Below are positions 23,128 through 34,970 of a DNA stretch of 64,000 nt, piece by piece (position 1 is the first letter of the stretch; each line of letters starts with the position of its first letter). The translations under genes were made by a program, and so were the position numbers. The notes beneath the pieces were generated by a model. The model worked only from the letters and a program-made list of their open reading frames with translations. It was not told the DNA's origin and ran no database searches. Source of the DNA: Ehretia macrophylla (Eukaryota > Streptophyta > Magnoliopsida > Boraginales > Ehretiaceae). Location: contig CM075768.1 of the NCBI GenBank assembly GCA_037974665.1, forward strand, positions 2,031,501 through 2,095,500. Reading direction: 5' to 3'.

Positions 23128-24838
23128 CGGGGTACCCCCAATAACCTCGCCCTCCATGACACCTCCGTCATGCGAGCTGGAGGCAATCTCTGATAGTCAT
23201 GCCGTTATCAACCCGACAGCCCGATGCTGCCCGAGAGGTGGCACACACATACCAGAGACCCAGCAATAATAATAAACATCAATCATTCACAGGAGAACAG
23301 TCTAGCAGAACTGTTTATCTCCCGGCATCAATCATCAATCAATAATCTTCAATCATCATCAATAAACATATTATCATCATCAATAATCATATTATCATCA
23401 TAATAACATCAATAAACAATTTAACAACAAATAACTAAGTTAGATGACAAAGTAGGCCATCTAACCGAACATGCATTAAACACACAATCAAACTCTAATT
23501 TACCCATCAACAACTCACAATTCAATCACTCAACCCACACCCAATCAACTAAGGCTCAATCTAACATTTTAAAGAAAGACAACCTAAACTTTAAATAATC
23601 ATATCTTACATTCTACTAATCCAAACAACTCCAAATCAGTTTCAAACACTCACCCATTCAATCAACTACATTAGCCCTCTCGGGAACCAACCAAGACACC
23701 TCAAAATCAAGTCCAACAACCCTAAAACCTCAAGGCACCTAGGCTGAAATTTTTGGATTTTCACCCGAACATCGTAATCAAAAATTCGGCATTATAACGG
23801 CGTTACCACATAATTAACAAACTTTTAGAAATCGACGGCAATCGATTCCAACCACAACAACTCAAAATAATCCTCAAAAAGCCATTCTATCAACTTTAAA
23901 TACCCGAAAATAAATAATTTCGCTACAATGGCTCAAATCTCGTAGTAATACACATAAACGATCCCTAGCATGCATGGAGCAATAATCTAACATCATATTA
24001 ACATTCTAATGGTTCAAAATGCAGTTATGAGCAAAAATAAAAAAAATGCGTTTTGAGATCTAGAATTTTTCTCTCACCTTTGATGTGTTTTGATGCAAGA
24101 AATGTGTTGAATGGATGCCAAACAAGTGAAATCAAGCTTTGAATCACTCAATTCGGCTTTGAAATGCAAAATCTATGAGGAAAATACTTTGAAAATGCAT
24201 TCATCTTTCTCCTCCAAGGAGCCACGGTTTTGTGTGTGCTTTTGGGGTGTTTTTGTGCTTTGTGAGTGTGTGTTGGTGATATAAGCTTGTTGGTCAACCA
24301 TTTAAATGAAAGTCAAAGTTGAAACTTAGCATGTTTTGTGTTTTCTTGACTTTAAATGCATTTTCTTGATCACCAAAGTTCAAAATAATTATTCAACACC
24401 CAAAATAGCTCAAGTAGATTATTTTTAGGTGACAAGAAGTTTTACAATCAAACACTTTCACTCGAGTCGGCTTAAAACTCGATTTTCGCAAAAGTCGGTG
24501 TAAAAACCCTAATAAATTCTTAAGCCGATTTTTAAACCGTTTTAATCAAATACAGGTCTATTAAAGTCCGTGGTCTAGGTCTAGAAGGGTTAAAAAGACC
24601 AGTTTCAAAATTTTAGCGGACGTGTTTCGAAAATACTATTCACTAAAAATCGACGATAAAATTTATGATCCCGTTTTTGATGAAAATTTCATGAATGCAC
24701 ATTTAGCACGTATTAGGAGTATTGACACCAAAATTATAACATTCTAGGTCATATAGCACATAAACAGGTCAAATGCACGTAAAACGAGATAAAACACGTA
24801 AATCGAGTTAAAGCGGAAAAGTGGGGTTTCACATAAGT

Positions 24839-25841
24839 AACCTTTGACCAAGCCTTGGCTAGTTTGACTTAGCTTGTCATCATTTTAAGCTTATAATAGC
24901 AAAGAAATAAAACAAGAAAAGCTGAAAATTTTGAGGGCAAGGGCCGAAACTTCAAAGGGAAAAAAAAAACATTTCAACATTCAATCTTCAAATCTTCGCG
25001 AGAGCTTGCACGGGGTTGTGTCCAAGGCTTCCAACGTGGTTTTCCTAGCGTCTAGAAGCATCTAAGGTGAGCGAATCATCTTTATTTGCGCATTTGAATG
25101 TTTGATATACTAACTTTAATTTTTAGGAATTATGCGTAGATCGTTAATTTATCCATTTTGATACTTGAAAAATGTTCCTTGACAATTGTAGAACATGTAT
25201 TTGTAGCTTTTTAGCATTTTCTGCGGTTGAATATCGAAATTGCAATTTAAATTGACAATGGAATAGTAAATTATGAATAGTAAACCCCTGTTTCGTAAAA
25301 GTTGCTCCGTTTTGCGTTTTGTTGATGTGAAAAGTTGCTAGATATGTTAGAATGCTTAAATGCATGATTTGTTTGGATTGTGTAATGGAAAAATAGAGAA
25401 AAATGCCTTGGTACATGTTGGGGTCGTTTCGGTCGAGTTTAGCGCTTCCTCGTTTTACGTGATGGCGTTGTCTCGGGAGGCCATGGAAGTACTTTTGGTG
25501 TGGTTATGGCATTGGTTGGGTGTTTGGTTAGGGTAGCTGTAGTTCAAACGAGCAAAGGGGAAAATCGGGGCTTTGCGGGAATTCTAGGGTAAAGTAGGGT
25601 TTTGTGGTCTTTAGACGTGCCTTATGGTGACCTACGAGGAATGGTGAAGTCGGTTTCCAAAACTCGTGGCTCGTTTGGAAGTAGTAGCGTTTTGAAAGTT
25701 GGGATCGTTTTGTTATTTTGTTGGTTTTCATAGTGTTATGCCTGTAGAATGCTTATTGTTGCTTATTATGCTTGTTAAAGTTGATTATGATTGCAATGTT
25801 TACTAACTGTTGCTATTGCGTGCGAGAGTAACCTACTTTGT
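24839..25841 (+). repeat. 3' LTR of element D, segment 2
   Basis: Resumes the D LTR after C2 (AACCTTTGACCAAGCC), with the donor-like CTAAG|GTGAG at 25066/25067. It ends at the TTTGT target repeat (25837-25841) of insert E. Confidence 0.92.
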
Positions 25842-27701
25842 TGTAAGGACCCGTACTCGGATCCCAAATAATAATATATGAAATAAGTGTTCCTTATGTG
25901 TTTGGCTTACTTCACTTATGTACTTGGTGTTTTCGTGTTTAGAGATAAGTGTTTTATGCTTCGAGATATTTTAAATTAAGAGGAAATGTTGTAACTAACA
26001 TATCAAGCTAAGCATTCCTTTCAATTCTCAAGTAAATTAAGATAATTTGTGCTTGGAAGTAATTGGAAATAGTAAACTTATGGGATTCTATTAATCGACC
26101 TTTAATTATTTGGAGTGTCAGGATAATAAACTAAAATATTATCTGAGGAAAAGAAGGTAAGGCGTTAGTTGAACTATTCTAATTTGAGAATGATACCTAG
26201 TTTTACCATTCAAAGTTTATAAGTAACTTGGATAGACCTTGGAGTATGGTAGTTTGATATAAATTAAATAAAGTATTACTGTAACTTCGTTGAATAGTTT
26301 CATTGAGGGATTAACTTAGTTTAGCAAAAAGGAATTAGAATGTTAGTTAAACTTATTAAAATAAAGTTTTCTTTTAAAATATGTCATTAGGAATTTAGTT
26401 GTCTTCTATAAGGTGGTATAAGATACTAGCTATCTTGAGGAATGTTTGCAGACCTTAGAATGGGTATTAGAGTAAAGATGGGTGAGTATCATCTTGAGTA
26501 GCTTCGGTTATAGAATTAAATTGTTACAAGAAAATGGTATAGTTATAAATGGACCTACTACCAAGTAATGTAAAAATTTGGGAATTAGAATTAATTAGTG
26601 CTGGCTAAATAGGGGAACCAACTTCTAGTAGGGTGATGATATAACACCCACTTGAATAAGTAGGGGATCCGATCAGTAAATGTGGGATAAGATGGACTTA
26701 GCTTAATTTATTAGTCTTCTTTATTTTACTTATGCAGCTATCATAACCAGCTTTGTTGAGTAAAGCAATAGAAATATAAACGTTGAGCAAGGTGTTAGCT
26801 AGGGATTAACATAGCCGACCATTAATTTGGTGGTCAGGGTTAATTAATTAATTGTTTACTATAGGAATATACTTTGAAGTTGCTAACACATGGGTTTAAA
26901 TTAAGTAAAGGATATTAACAGGCATAAATGGATTAGAAGTTTTAACGCCAGGGGTTAAACAAATATTGTTATCTGCCTACATAGGCGTTATACTGAGTTG
27001 GGCTTGGAGAGAAGTAGTATTAGTACACTTAACGGGTTGCTAGGAAAAGTATTAGCTTGATGATGGTAATCTGTAAAGTTAATTGATTTGATTGAAATTA
27101 AGGAATAAAAGCTTAAATAATACCTGGGTGTTGAGTGCCTTTGTTTGTGACAATTATGGACTTAACAAAGGATATGAAATTAAGACAAGGAGAGGCTACG
27201 ATAATTGAGTATTTCCATTGCCTATTATCATTTAGAAGCTTTGACTTTTGATAAACATAAGATTTCTTAGAAACTATTAATCTAACTATAGTTTATACCT
27301 ACCACGAATTAATAGGTGTTCTTATAACATTAATTAACATAAAACTTAGGGTCATTACAGGGATGTAAAACCCCATATTGCGATTAAGTAAAACTTTTTA
27401 GCTACTTATAAGAGTATGAGTGATTTCCTTTAACTTTTTGAGCTATTTCGGCTGTTTTCCCGAATTTAGGGGTTTTTGGTCCGGAAAAGGGGTTTCACTT
27501 CGGGGCCAATTATAGGAAAATTGGGATTCCGTCACGAAAAACAGGTATACGCCATTGAGTTTCTTTTAACTTGTACTACTTAACGGTGAAGTTTGGCAAA
27601 ATTGCATTCCGGCCCGAAAATAAGAAAATCAGGACACCTACGCGTGAAACGGGTAAAGAATGGAACGTTAGTGTCACTCTCGGGGAGTGACACGTGTCTA
27701 A

Positions 27702-27868
27702 GGACACGTGTCACACATGCGTGGACGTGCCACGCATGTGAGACACGTGGAGGGACACGTGTCACACACGCGTGAACATACCACGCATGCGTGACACGTA
27801 GGAGGACACGTGTCATACATGCGTGGACGTGCCACGCATGTGTGACACGTCGCAGGACACGTGTTCCG
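27702..27868 (+). repeat. 51-bp tandem repeats with G-box palindromes upstream of a TATA box
   Basis: GGACACGTGT recurs at 27702, 27753, 27804 and 27855, an exact 51-bp period with three full units and a partial fourth. Each full unit also has an inverted repeat of the form CATGCGTGG...CCACGCATG (slightly changed in unit 2). Counting flanks, six CACGTG palindromes occur at 27691-27863. CACGTG is the core G-box/ABRE site bound by plant bZIP and bHLH factors. The array ends 22 bp before the TATA box, where an enhancer would be expected. Confidence 0.85.
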
Positions 27869-27889
27869 CATGCATTGGTTTGGAAAAAC

Positions 27890-27897
27890 TATATATA
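27890..27897 (+). promoter_or_regulatory. TATA box of LTR E
   Basis: TATATATA followed by GGGG, just downstream of the G-box array and about 140 bp before the donor-like site. Transcription would start near 27920-27930 (inference from usual spacing). Confidence 0.65.
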
Positions 27898-28941
27898 GGG
27901 GTCACTTGACCCCCAGAAATCAAACAAGCAAACACTTTTCTCTGACCCGATTTTACTAAATTATATCGATTCAGTTAGTTAACGTTCTGAAAGTTTTAAA
28001 ATCAGTCCAATTCTTCTCCAATTTTCGGCATTTTAAGGTGAGGAGATTTTGTAAAAAATAGCATTTTATATGTTTATATGATTATTATATGTCTGTAACA
28101 TGTTTTGTTATTTTAATATTATAGCTTGAGATAAATATCATTTTATTAATATTCTTTATTTGTTACATTTGAACTAGGATTAATTTTAATAATGTATTGT
28201 TTCAAAATTATTAGCTAAGAGCTAATTGTTTATGAAATTAATACTCTTTGTGGCTACTTGGTATGATACGGCTTTATTCAGTTATTTGAACTTTCAGTGA
28301 ATTAATATTGTTAAAGGTACTTAACCGGAAACAAACTCTTTTGTTGTTCTCCACCTACGTGTTTATCAAAGTGTGTGATCATAAATTATACAAATAATTA
28401 TCAATTGTGTGTTATGTGAATACGTGTGCATGCTTGTATGAAATTAGGGGTTGCAACCTCAGGCCCGATAGCTTGCACGAACGCTGGGCGGCGTAGGGCT
28501 TGTCAGTGCTCCCGTGTCTATCATGGACCTATTCCCTCTCTCGCTTGGTACCACCCTTGGAGAGTTGGGTCGTAGATTTTGGGTACAATCCGGAGTATCC
28601 TATTGGGAGAGATAAGAAGTTGAAATTCTGATCAAAGGCTGGCCACCTCATGGAATACTTGACTTGTTCCTACTCTCACTTGGTACCACCCTCGGAGAGT
28701 AGTGTCCTACTCTCGCTTGGCATTCCACCCTCGGAGAGTAGGTTGATATCTGTTGTGGATATATGCCACTATTGTTTACCTAAATGTCATTCTTGTTATT
28801 ATATATGACTCAAATATAATTTACTACTAGTTATCATATCTTATATGGACAATTTGTTATACCACCGTACGTGATTTGCATCATGATTTACAAAAGAGAC
28901 CGACCAGAAATGTTTTCAAAACTCTTCTATTCTATCCTCAC

Positions 28942-28960
28942 TGAGCTTCCCCAGGGCTCA
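28942..28960 (+). other. Conserved LTR hairpin, family E copy
   Basis: TGAGC / GCTCA arms preceded by CCTCAC, followed by a pyrimidine run and CCCAG/GCAG acceptor-like sites near 28979-28990. The core stem is shorter than in the other families, extended by possible G-U pairs. Confidence 0.5.
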
Positions 28961-29323
28961 CCGTTTTTCTCCCCCCCAGTGCAGGTGCAGCTTAGCTTGA
29001 AACGGAAATAGACTTTGAATGTTTACATGCCCGAAGCCTCTTGCTGTCATAGTTGGATCCAAGTTGTAAAAGTTAGAGTTTGTTGTATTAATTTCAGGAA
29101 GAAGGGTAGCTGTGTTGAAACCTCAGTTTGTATAATAGCCGGGTAGTTATTAGATTTAGATGTTGTAACACCCTTTTGTACTTAAATTATTATATAAAGG
29201 CTTGTTATTAAGCAATTCTTTATTTATTGTTCTTTTTAATAGAAAGTTATGAACTCGCAATGATAGTAAACGCAGACTTTGACCTAATCTTGAGAAGGGT
29301 TAGGTTGGGGTCGTTACATTTGT

Positions 29324-30334
29324 TATTCTCCCACGTGTGGCTCTATTGCTTGATTGTTCGATTGTTGCATTGAATATTGTATTGCATTCATAGAGTCAGG
29401 GGCGGTGTGATGGGCCTCTCTGGGTAGCCTTGGGTTGCCAGGGTTGGTAGCCCTAGCTCCGTGTCCTATTCCCTTTCTTGCTTGGGTTGCCTCCCAGGGA
29501 GATTTGGGTTGTAGAATTGATTGGATACTTCCGAGGTATTCCAAACTGAAGTTATAAGGTGGTTGGGCCAGTGCGTCGTCATCGGATTCATGATTGAAAG
29601 TTGCTCGTGGAAGTGAATTGTATCCTTTAATTTAATGATTATAGCCTTAATGCCTGTCTTGATTTATTGCTAGCTTTGCTTGTATCTCTATATGATGATT
29701 GATTGATCTACTTGACTATTTGTATTGCATTCTCCTCTCACCTCCGTCCTTGAGACCAATTACCCTCGTTGAGCAATAATTTTTGCTCATTCCTTTCTAT
29801 ACTATATTTTACGGGAGTAGTTGAAGCGGATCCTATTGAGGTAATTGAAGAAGAGGAGCAAGTTGAGGTGTTTCCTTGATAGCACTTTCTTTGCTTAGCT
29901 GGTGGTTGGTTGCCAGTCTTTTGTGCGGGCCATGCTTGATGTGTATATTGCTTGGTTGACGCTTCATTTTGAGGCTTGTAGCCTTGTATGTAGTTTCTGT
30001 TTTGAGGCCTCTATGGTCTTATGTTGTAAAAGTTGAAAGGTTGTAAAGTTGTAAAGATATACTCACGTGACTAATAAGAACTGCATGCTAATGGTTTAAC
30101 TGCTTAGTGGCACGAATACTTGTGTAGTATGCATGACATTTTTGGTTTGCAAAGCTGTTTAATGAGAAGATGTATGTTTTCTAAAAGAAAGTTGACTTGT
30201 TCCAAATGTTTATTGAGGTTTTCGCGAATATTATGTTGAATGTAGGGTTTCGGATCGTCCACGGTACAGAGGAGACTCCGTCCGTGTGTCGGGTCCGGGC
30301 TTGGCCTTTTGCGGGGTCGGGTCAGGGCGTGACA
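29324..30334 (+). repeat. 3' LTR of element D, segment 3
   Basis: Resumes after insert E (TATTCTCCCACGTG) and ends at GGGCGTGACA, followed by the GTTGG target repeat. It holds the conserved block (about 29402-29545), a hairpin (29770-29789) and a short frame at 29814-29879. Confidence 0.92.
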
Positions 30335-30339
30335 GTTGG

Positions 30340-30353
30340 GTCGGGGCGTGACA
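30340..30353 (+). repeat. Last 14 bases of A1's 3' LTR
   Basis: GTCGGGGCGTGACA completes the LTR broken at 9435, where the text stops at GGGGTTGG. This shows that A1 was already present when D inserted. Confidence 0.85.
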
Positions 30354-30586
30354 GTAGACAATTTATAGCACATAGGCAACAAAACTCAATTAGGGCACAT
30401 AAGTCACATAAGTACTAATCACGTAAACACATAAACAAGTTAATCACATAATAACATAATCACATAATCATATTAACTCATAATTCACTTTTCTTTCATT
30501 TCATACATACTTTCATGCTAAGGCCATTACCCAAATTCTGAGAATAACCCGGCTGACAACTAAACATGCGTTCTGATACCACTTAA
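30354..30586 (-). mobile_element. Leader and primer site of minus-strand family-C remnant C4
   Basis: Read on the minus strand, a primer-like site (30570-30581, TGGTATCAGAAC) follows the LTR at 30587-30672. An AT-rich leader then has repeated CACATAA/TTATGTG motifs like the C1 leader (41563-41812). The coding body would lie to the left but A1 inserted here, so it is outside the window or lost. Confidence 0.7.
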
Positions 30587-30672
30587 TGTCATGCTCCAAC
30601 TCGACCCCACTTACAATCAGTAAGGACGCAACGGAATTTCGGCATTATAACATCTGTAACACGGACATCAGG
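30587..30672 (-). repeat. LTR fragment of C4
   Basis: On the minus strand it ends GGAGCATGACA and matches the last 86 bp of family-C LTRs (compare 36226 onward). It is cut at 30672 by inverted LTR B4. The rest of this LTR is not seen in the window. Confidence 0.75.
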
Positions 30673-33186
30673 TGTAACACCCCGATCCCTCTCGAGACTG
30701 GGAGTTCTATCAATCAATCTAATCACAACCCAATTCCAAACCCGGGCAAAATTTTTAGAGAAAGACGGACGGAGTCTCCCCTGTTCCTAGGCAAAATGTA
30801 AAACCTGTAACAACATATAAGTGGACCAATACCATGTCCAAACATACAAACACCTCAAGGCCATCCGAGCCTCGGTTCTCAACCATTAAACATAGCAGAT
30901 ATACATATTTCCAGGTAACCAACTATTCCAACTCTTTTCCTTTAGACAATTACATATACGCAATGAAGTTAAACTATACTATCTGAATACATAAACTAGC
31001 TTTTCATTCTACCTCAATTATCTAGTTAAATTTAAATTACATTTCCTTTAACAATAAATACAAGCAACACATGAACATACATCTTTTCATTTTTGACAAC
31101 TCAAGCCACATAGCACGCAAGACAACTCTTCAAGCATGATCTTTCACGTAATCACGAACTTTCCAGCTAACATGGCATTTCCTGAAATGTGGTGGTGAGG
31201 AGTGAGTATACACAACACGTATACTCAGTGAGGGCGAGACAGATATCGAGGTGGAGAGAAAGAAGTTCGTGCAATGCAAATAGGTACAGCTAAGCAATAT
31301 AATTGACAAGCAAGCATTCAATATAAACAATCAATACAATAACCAATTAATAAAAGCATTACACAACCATTCAAAGCTATACCACACTCTGAAGGCTATG
31401 GTTCACTCGAGCGAGAAATGTACCGATCATAACTTCGATGACTTTAACGATGACGCGCTGGCTCACCCACCTTATAACTTCTGTTAGAGTACTCTGAACA
31501 TACTCTGTCAATTCTATGACCCAAACTCCCTGGGCGGCAACCCAAGCGAGAAAGGGAATAGGACACGGAGCTAGAGCAACCAACACTGGCAACCCGAGGC
31601 TACCCAGAGAGGCCCATCACTCACGCGCCTCACACTTATGCAATGCAATACGAGATATAAACGATAATCGAGCAAGGCACTGAAGTGCAAGTCAGTAATA
31701 ACATGCGATACAATAAGCACACAATAAGCAACTATAATCAATTAAGTAACAAGAACAACACCAACAAGCATTATCAACAATTGATATACAAATTCAATCA
31801 TAATCAACTTTAACAAGCATAATAAGCAATATTAAGCATTCTATAGGCATTACACTATGAAACATACAAAATAACAAATTGACCCCAACTTTCAAAACAC
31901 TACTACTTTCAAACGAGCCACGAGTTTTGGAAACTGGCTTCACCAATCCTCCTAGGTCACCATAAGGCACGTCTAAAGACCCCGAAACCCTACTTAACCC
32001 TAGAATTCACGCAAAGCCCTGATTTTTCCCTTTGCTCGTTTGAACTACAGTTACCTCAACCGATCACCCAACCAATGCCATATCTGCACCAAAAGTGTTT
32101 CCATGACGTACCTCGACAATGCCTTCACATAAATCGAGAAATTTCTAAACTCGACCGAAATGACCCCAACTTGTACCAAGCCATTTTTCTTCGTTTTTCC
32201 ATTACACAATCCAATTAAATCATACATTTAGACATTATAGCATATCTAGCACCTTTTCATATCAACAGAACGCATAACGGAGCAACTTCATCGAAACGGG
32301 GGTTTACTATTCATAATTTACTATTCAATTATCAATTTGAATTTCAATTTCGATATTCAACAGCAGAAAATGCTAAAAAGCTATAAATACATGTTCTACG
32401 ATTGCTAGGGAACATTCTTTAAGCATCAAAATGAATTAAATAACAATCTACGGCTAAAACCCAAAAATTAATGTTTAAACACAATTATTTCAAATGTGCA
32501 AATAACGATGAAACCCTCACCTTAGACGCTACTAGACGGTAGGAAAACCACGCTGGATGCCTCGGAAACCACCCCGTGCAAGCTCACGCGAAGAATCGAA
32601 GATTTGAATGTAGAAATGTTTTTTTTTTCTTCCTTGTATATTTTCGGCCCTTAGCATTCTGTTTTCAGCTTTCTTTTTTTTTATTTTGTGCTATTTTAAG
32701 CTATTAAGGTGACAAGGAGTCAACAAGTCAAAGCCCTTGGTCAAAGCTAACTTAAACTTGGTCAACTAAGCTTATTTCATGCATTTTAAAGCTAAAACAA
32801 CCAACATAAATCCAATTCCAGTTAATAACAATTAAACTACTAAAATTAAAACACCAAACACTAGTTTTCACTATTTGCTGAGGACTAGAAATCATTTCCT
32901 AACTATCGCTCTCGATATGCTATGCACTTTGCGACAATAAAAGAATAACAATTAAATCTCAAATAGTTTAAGAAAATATAATTTCCGAAAAGTAACATAG
33001 TTGAAAATTTACTCCGGCTCGGAGCTACTTTTCATTTAATTGAAAACCGAGCATTAAAGTGCAAGAAAATAAAACCAGGTAACATAAATATGATAAGTAG
33101 TTGATACTCCGTTAAACGAATTAACTCAAGTATTATTTAATTACTTCTAAAAGAAATATGAAAATAATGCTACAAATGAATGTTTG
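30673..33186 (-). mobile_element. Inverted family-B LTR B4, truncated
   Basis: On the minus strand it ends GGGATCGGGGTGTTACA and is homologous to B1-B3, with the hairpin at 31203-31227, the conserved block at about 31490-31615 and the donor-like site at 32521/32520. Compared with B2 it lacks about the first 115 bp of the LTR and joins a Copia LTR fragment at 33186/33187. No second target repeat is visible, so a deletion probably removed the end. The frame at 31130-31330 belongs to this LTR and is not a supported gene. Confidence 0.85.
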
Positions 33187-33734
33187 GTATGAACTGACAG
33201 GTAATTGTCAAGATATGATCAGTTAACATCTGACATGAGGCGATGTCCTATGCTATCTTATTTCGGTTGAATGAGGAAGTCCTTGGCCGGGGCACATAAC
33301 AGATGGAATGATGGAAATGGTTCCATAGGTGTCATCTCTCATTCTACCGAATAGATCTATGTATAGAATCGTTTAGTGGACTTAATCGCATCATAGCCCC
33401 CACAACAATTGGGACATATTTAATGGAAGGATCGGACTGCACGCTAACTCATGACTACAAATAGATTCATAAGAGTTGGACTTCATTACCGTATAAATTG
33501 TCATGATGCGTGTATGTTGCTAAACGTAACTCTTGAACATGAGGGTATTCCGGAGAATGACGGAGACATTCTCGGAATAGATTAAAAGCGTTTAATAGTC
33601 ACTCATTGCTATACGGTTATGAATCTAGAAAGTCACGCACACAAAAAAGCATCAAGAATAAGGCAATTAACGAGCTTGATATTAAGTTGGAAACACGTTA
33701 AAGAGTTAACGCTGTTTATTTTGGACATTAATAG

Positions 33735-34135
33735 TTAAGCGGGCCAAAAGTGCAAATACTAAAAGTATTGGGGCCAAAGTACAAATACTAAAAGTATTGG
33801 GGTCAAAGTGCAAATACTGAGTTAGAAACACGTTAAAGTGTTAACGGTGTTATTTTGGCCATTAACGGTTAAGTGGGCCAAAATCATAATTTTTAAAAGT
33901 TTTGGGGTCAAAGTGTAAATACTGAAAAGTATTGAGTCTAAGTGCAAATAGATTGAGGGGTCAATCTTCAATTAATGATTCTAAAGGAGTTTAGAATTAA
34001 TTAATGTTTGTCTTCACTAAAAGACAAATAATAACTTGCACTAAAAGACAAAACACAAAAGGACAAAAGACAGCTTGCACTAAAAGACAAACAATAAGTT
34101 GCACTAGAAGACAAACACTAAAAGACAAAGAACAA
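33735..34135 (+). repeat. Short repeats in the Copia LTR U3
   Basis: Two repeat types: an AAATACTAAAAGTATTGGGG-like unit, partly palindromic, between about 33750 and 33935, and a CACTAAAAGACAAAC-like unit repeated between about 34015 and 34130. The inverted Copia LTR has both types at about 38650-38890. They lie upstream of the TATA box and may be promoter repeats. Confidence 0.7.
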
Positions 34136-34236
34136 GTTGGCTTGAATATATATGCATGTTTGACACTTGGCAAAAAGAAGATGTCTTGAGAAGACATAAC
34201 ATGCCATTTGTCACATGCCTACACATCTCAAGACTC

Positions 34237-34244
34237 TATATAAA
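34237..34244 (+). promoter_or_regulatory. TATA box of the Copia LTR
   Basis: TATATAAA followed by GGCC. The inverted Copia LTR has CTATAAATAG at the equivalent place (38525-38535, minus strand). Confidence 0.65.
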
Positions 34245-34970
34245 GGCCAACTTCTCTTCATTATCTAAGGTTGTTTTTCGGCCAATACAAGCAACAACAC
34301 AAGAAAAACTCTTCATCTTCTCCCTTGGTAATTTCGGCCATGGTAGAGATTATAGGAGAAAATTTTCTTTTGTTTTTCTAACTTTATACAAGCTTAGATC
34401 TATTACCGAGAAGCTAACACATATACTTGGTTGGTGGTGTTTGCCATTGGATGTTCGTGTGTTTCGATCTATGACCTTTACATTTGTGATGGAGGCTAGT
34501 CCACGCTATCTACGAGATGAGAACTATATCTTCTTCCTTGATGCTCTCGGCCAAAGCACGAAAAAAGATAAGTGTTATTCTTTTTGCTTTATAATTATAT
34601 ACAATCTTATTTCTACTACTAAGTATCTTACACATTAACTTAGTTTGTAGTAATAACTATTGGATGCTTGTGTATTTTGATCTAGAGTCGTTGCATGTGT
34701 GCAGAAGGCTTGTCCACGCTGTTGCATCTCCGTCGTGGTTCCACCTTCACTCGGCTATAAACGGGAGGTATGCCGTTTTACTTCTCATTTACTTTATAAT
34801 ATATTTGATATATTATATGTTGTATGTTGATTACCATGGACTTTACTTTGGAAATGCATGTGATTACAAAAGTTAATGTTGAAAATTTTAAAATGCTCAA
34901 CGCTTCCGCTTTAACTCTTTTATGTTGTGAATCACACGTTTCCGAGAACCGATCCCTTTCAATTATAACA

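Larger units (their letters stand above)
19763..24833 (-). mobile_element. Inverted solo LTR C2 (family C) with B3 nested inside
   Basis: Flanked by perfect TAAGT repeats (19758-19762, 24834-24838). Read on the minus strand it begins TGTGAAACCCCACTT and ends GGGGCGTGACA, as in C1. Removing B3 and one repeat leaves about 2466 bp, against 2432 and 2422 for the C1 LTRs. It has no primer site or coding region. It carries the hairpin (20295-20317), a short conserved frame (20179-20280) and a donor-like AAAG|GTGAG at 24078/24077 on the minus strand. Confidence 0.93.
25842..29318 (+). mobile_element. Insert E: long solo LTR or composite of two LTR pieces
   Basis: 3477 bp between perfect TTTGT repeats (25837-25841, 29319-29323), TGTAAGGACCC to GGGTCGTTACA. 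No coding region or primer site is seen. An LTR-like junction lies at 27343-27375: text ending GGGTCATTACA is followed by GGGA and then TGTAAAACCCC. The part from 27364 alone (1955 bp) has the same layout as other LTRs here: TATA box at 27890, donor-like TTTTAAG|GTGAGG at 28037/28038, conserved block about 28450-28600, hairpin 28942-28960. The first 1.5 kb (25842-27363) is AT-rich with no recognisable gene and may be a separate piece. Confidence 0.85.
9436..30334 (+). mobile_element. Ty3/Gypsy element D with four nested insertions
   Basis: Complete by boundaries: GTTGG duplications at 9431-9435 and 30335-30339, two LTRs starting TGTAATACCCG and ending GCGTGACA, a primer site, and one decayed gag-pol. 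It sits inside the last part of A1's 3' LTR. Its body was later invaded by B2 in integrase and by C2 (which carries B3) and E in the 3' LTR. With insertions removed the element is about 10 kb and the LTRs differ by about 2 bp in length. The first 280 bp of the two LTRs show roughly ten differences by eye, so D is much older than C1. Confidence 0.95.
33187..34970 (+). mobile_element. Truncated Copia LTR, plus orientation
   Basis: Homologous to the inverted Copia LTR at 37948-39110 and 48965-49848 (for example AGGTAATTGTCAAGATA, GGCCGGGG, and the AAAAGACAAAC repeats). It lacks about the first 0.4 kb and ends near ATTATAACA at 34970. A TATA box is at 34237. There is no internal coding region next to it. 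The 160-codon frame at 34156-34638 lies within the LTR transcript region and matches nothing I recognise. The copy is clearly diverged from the minus-strand Copia LTR. Confidence 0.78.

Noticed and set aside
27580-27816. Open frames on both strands across the G-box repeats
   Set aside because: They are translations of the 51-bp repeat (51 is divisible by three, so frames stay open by chance).
34156-34638. 160-codon open frame in the plus Copia LTR fragment
   Set aside because: It lies wholly inside an LTR across the TATA box and leader, has no recognisable domain, and the homologous minus-strand LTR shows no matching open frame by eye.
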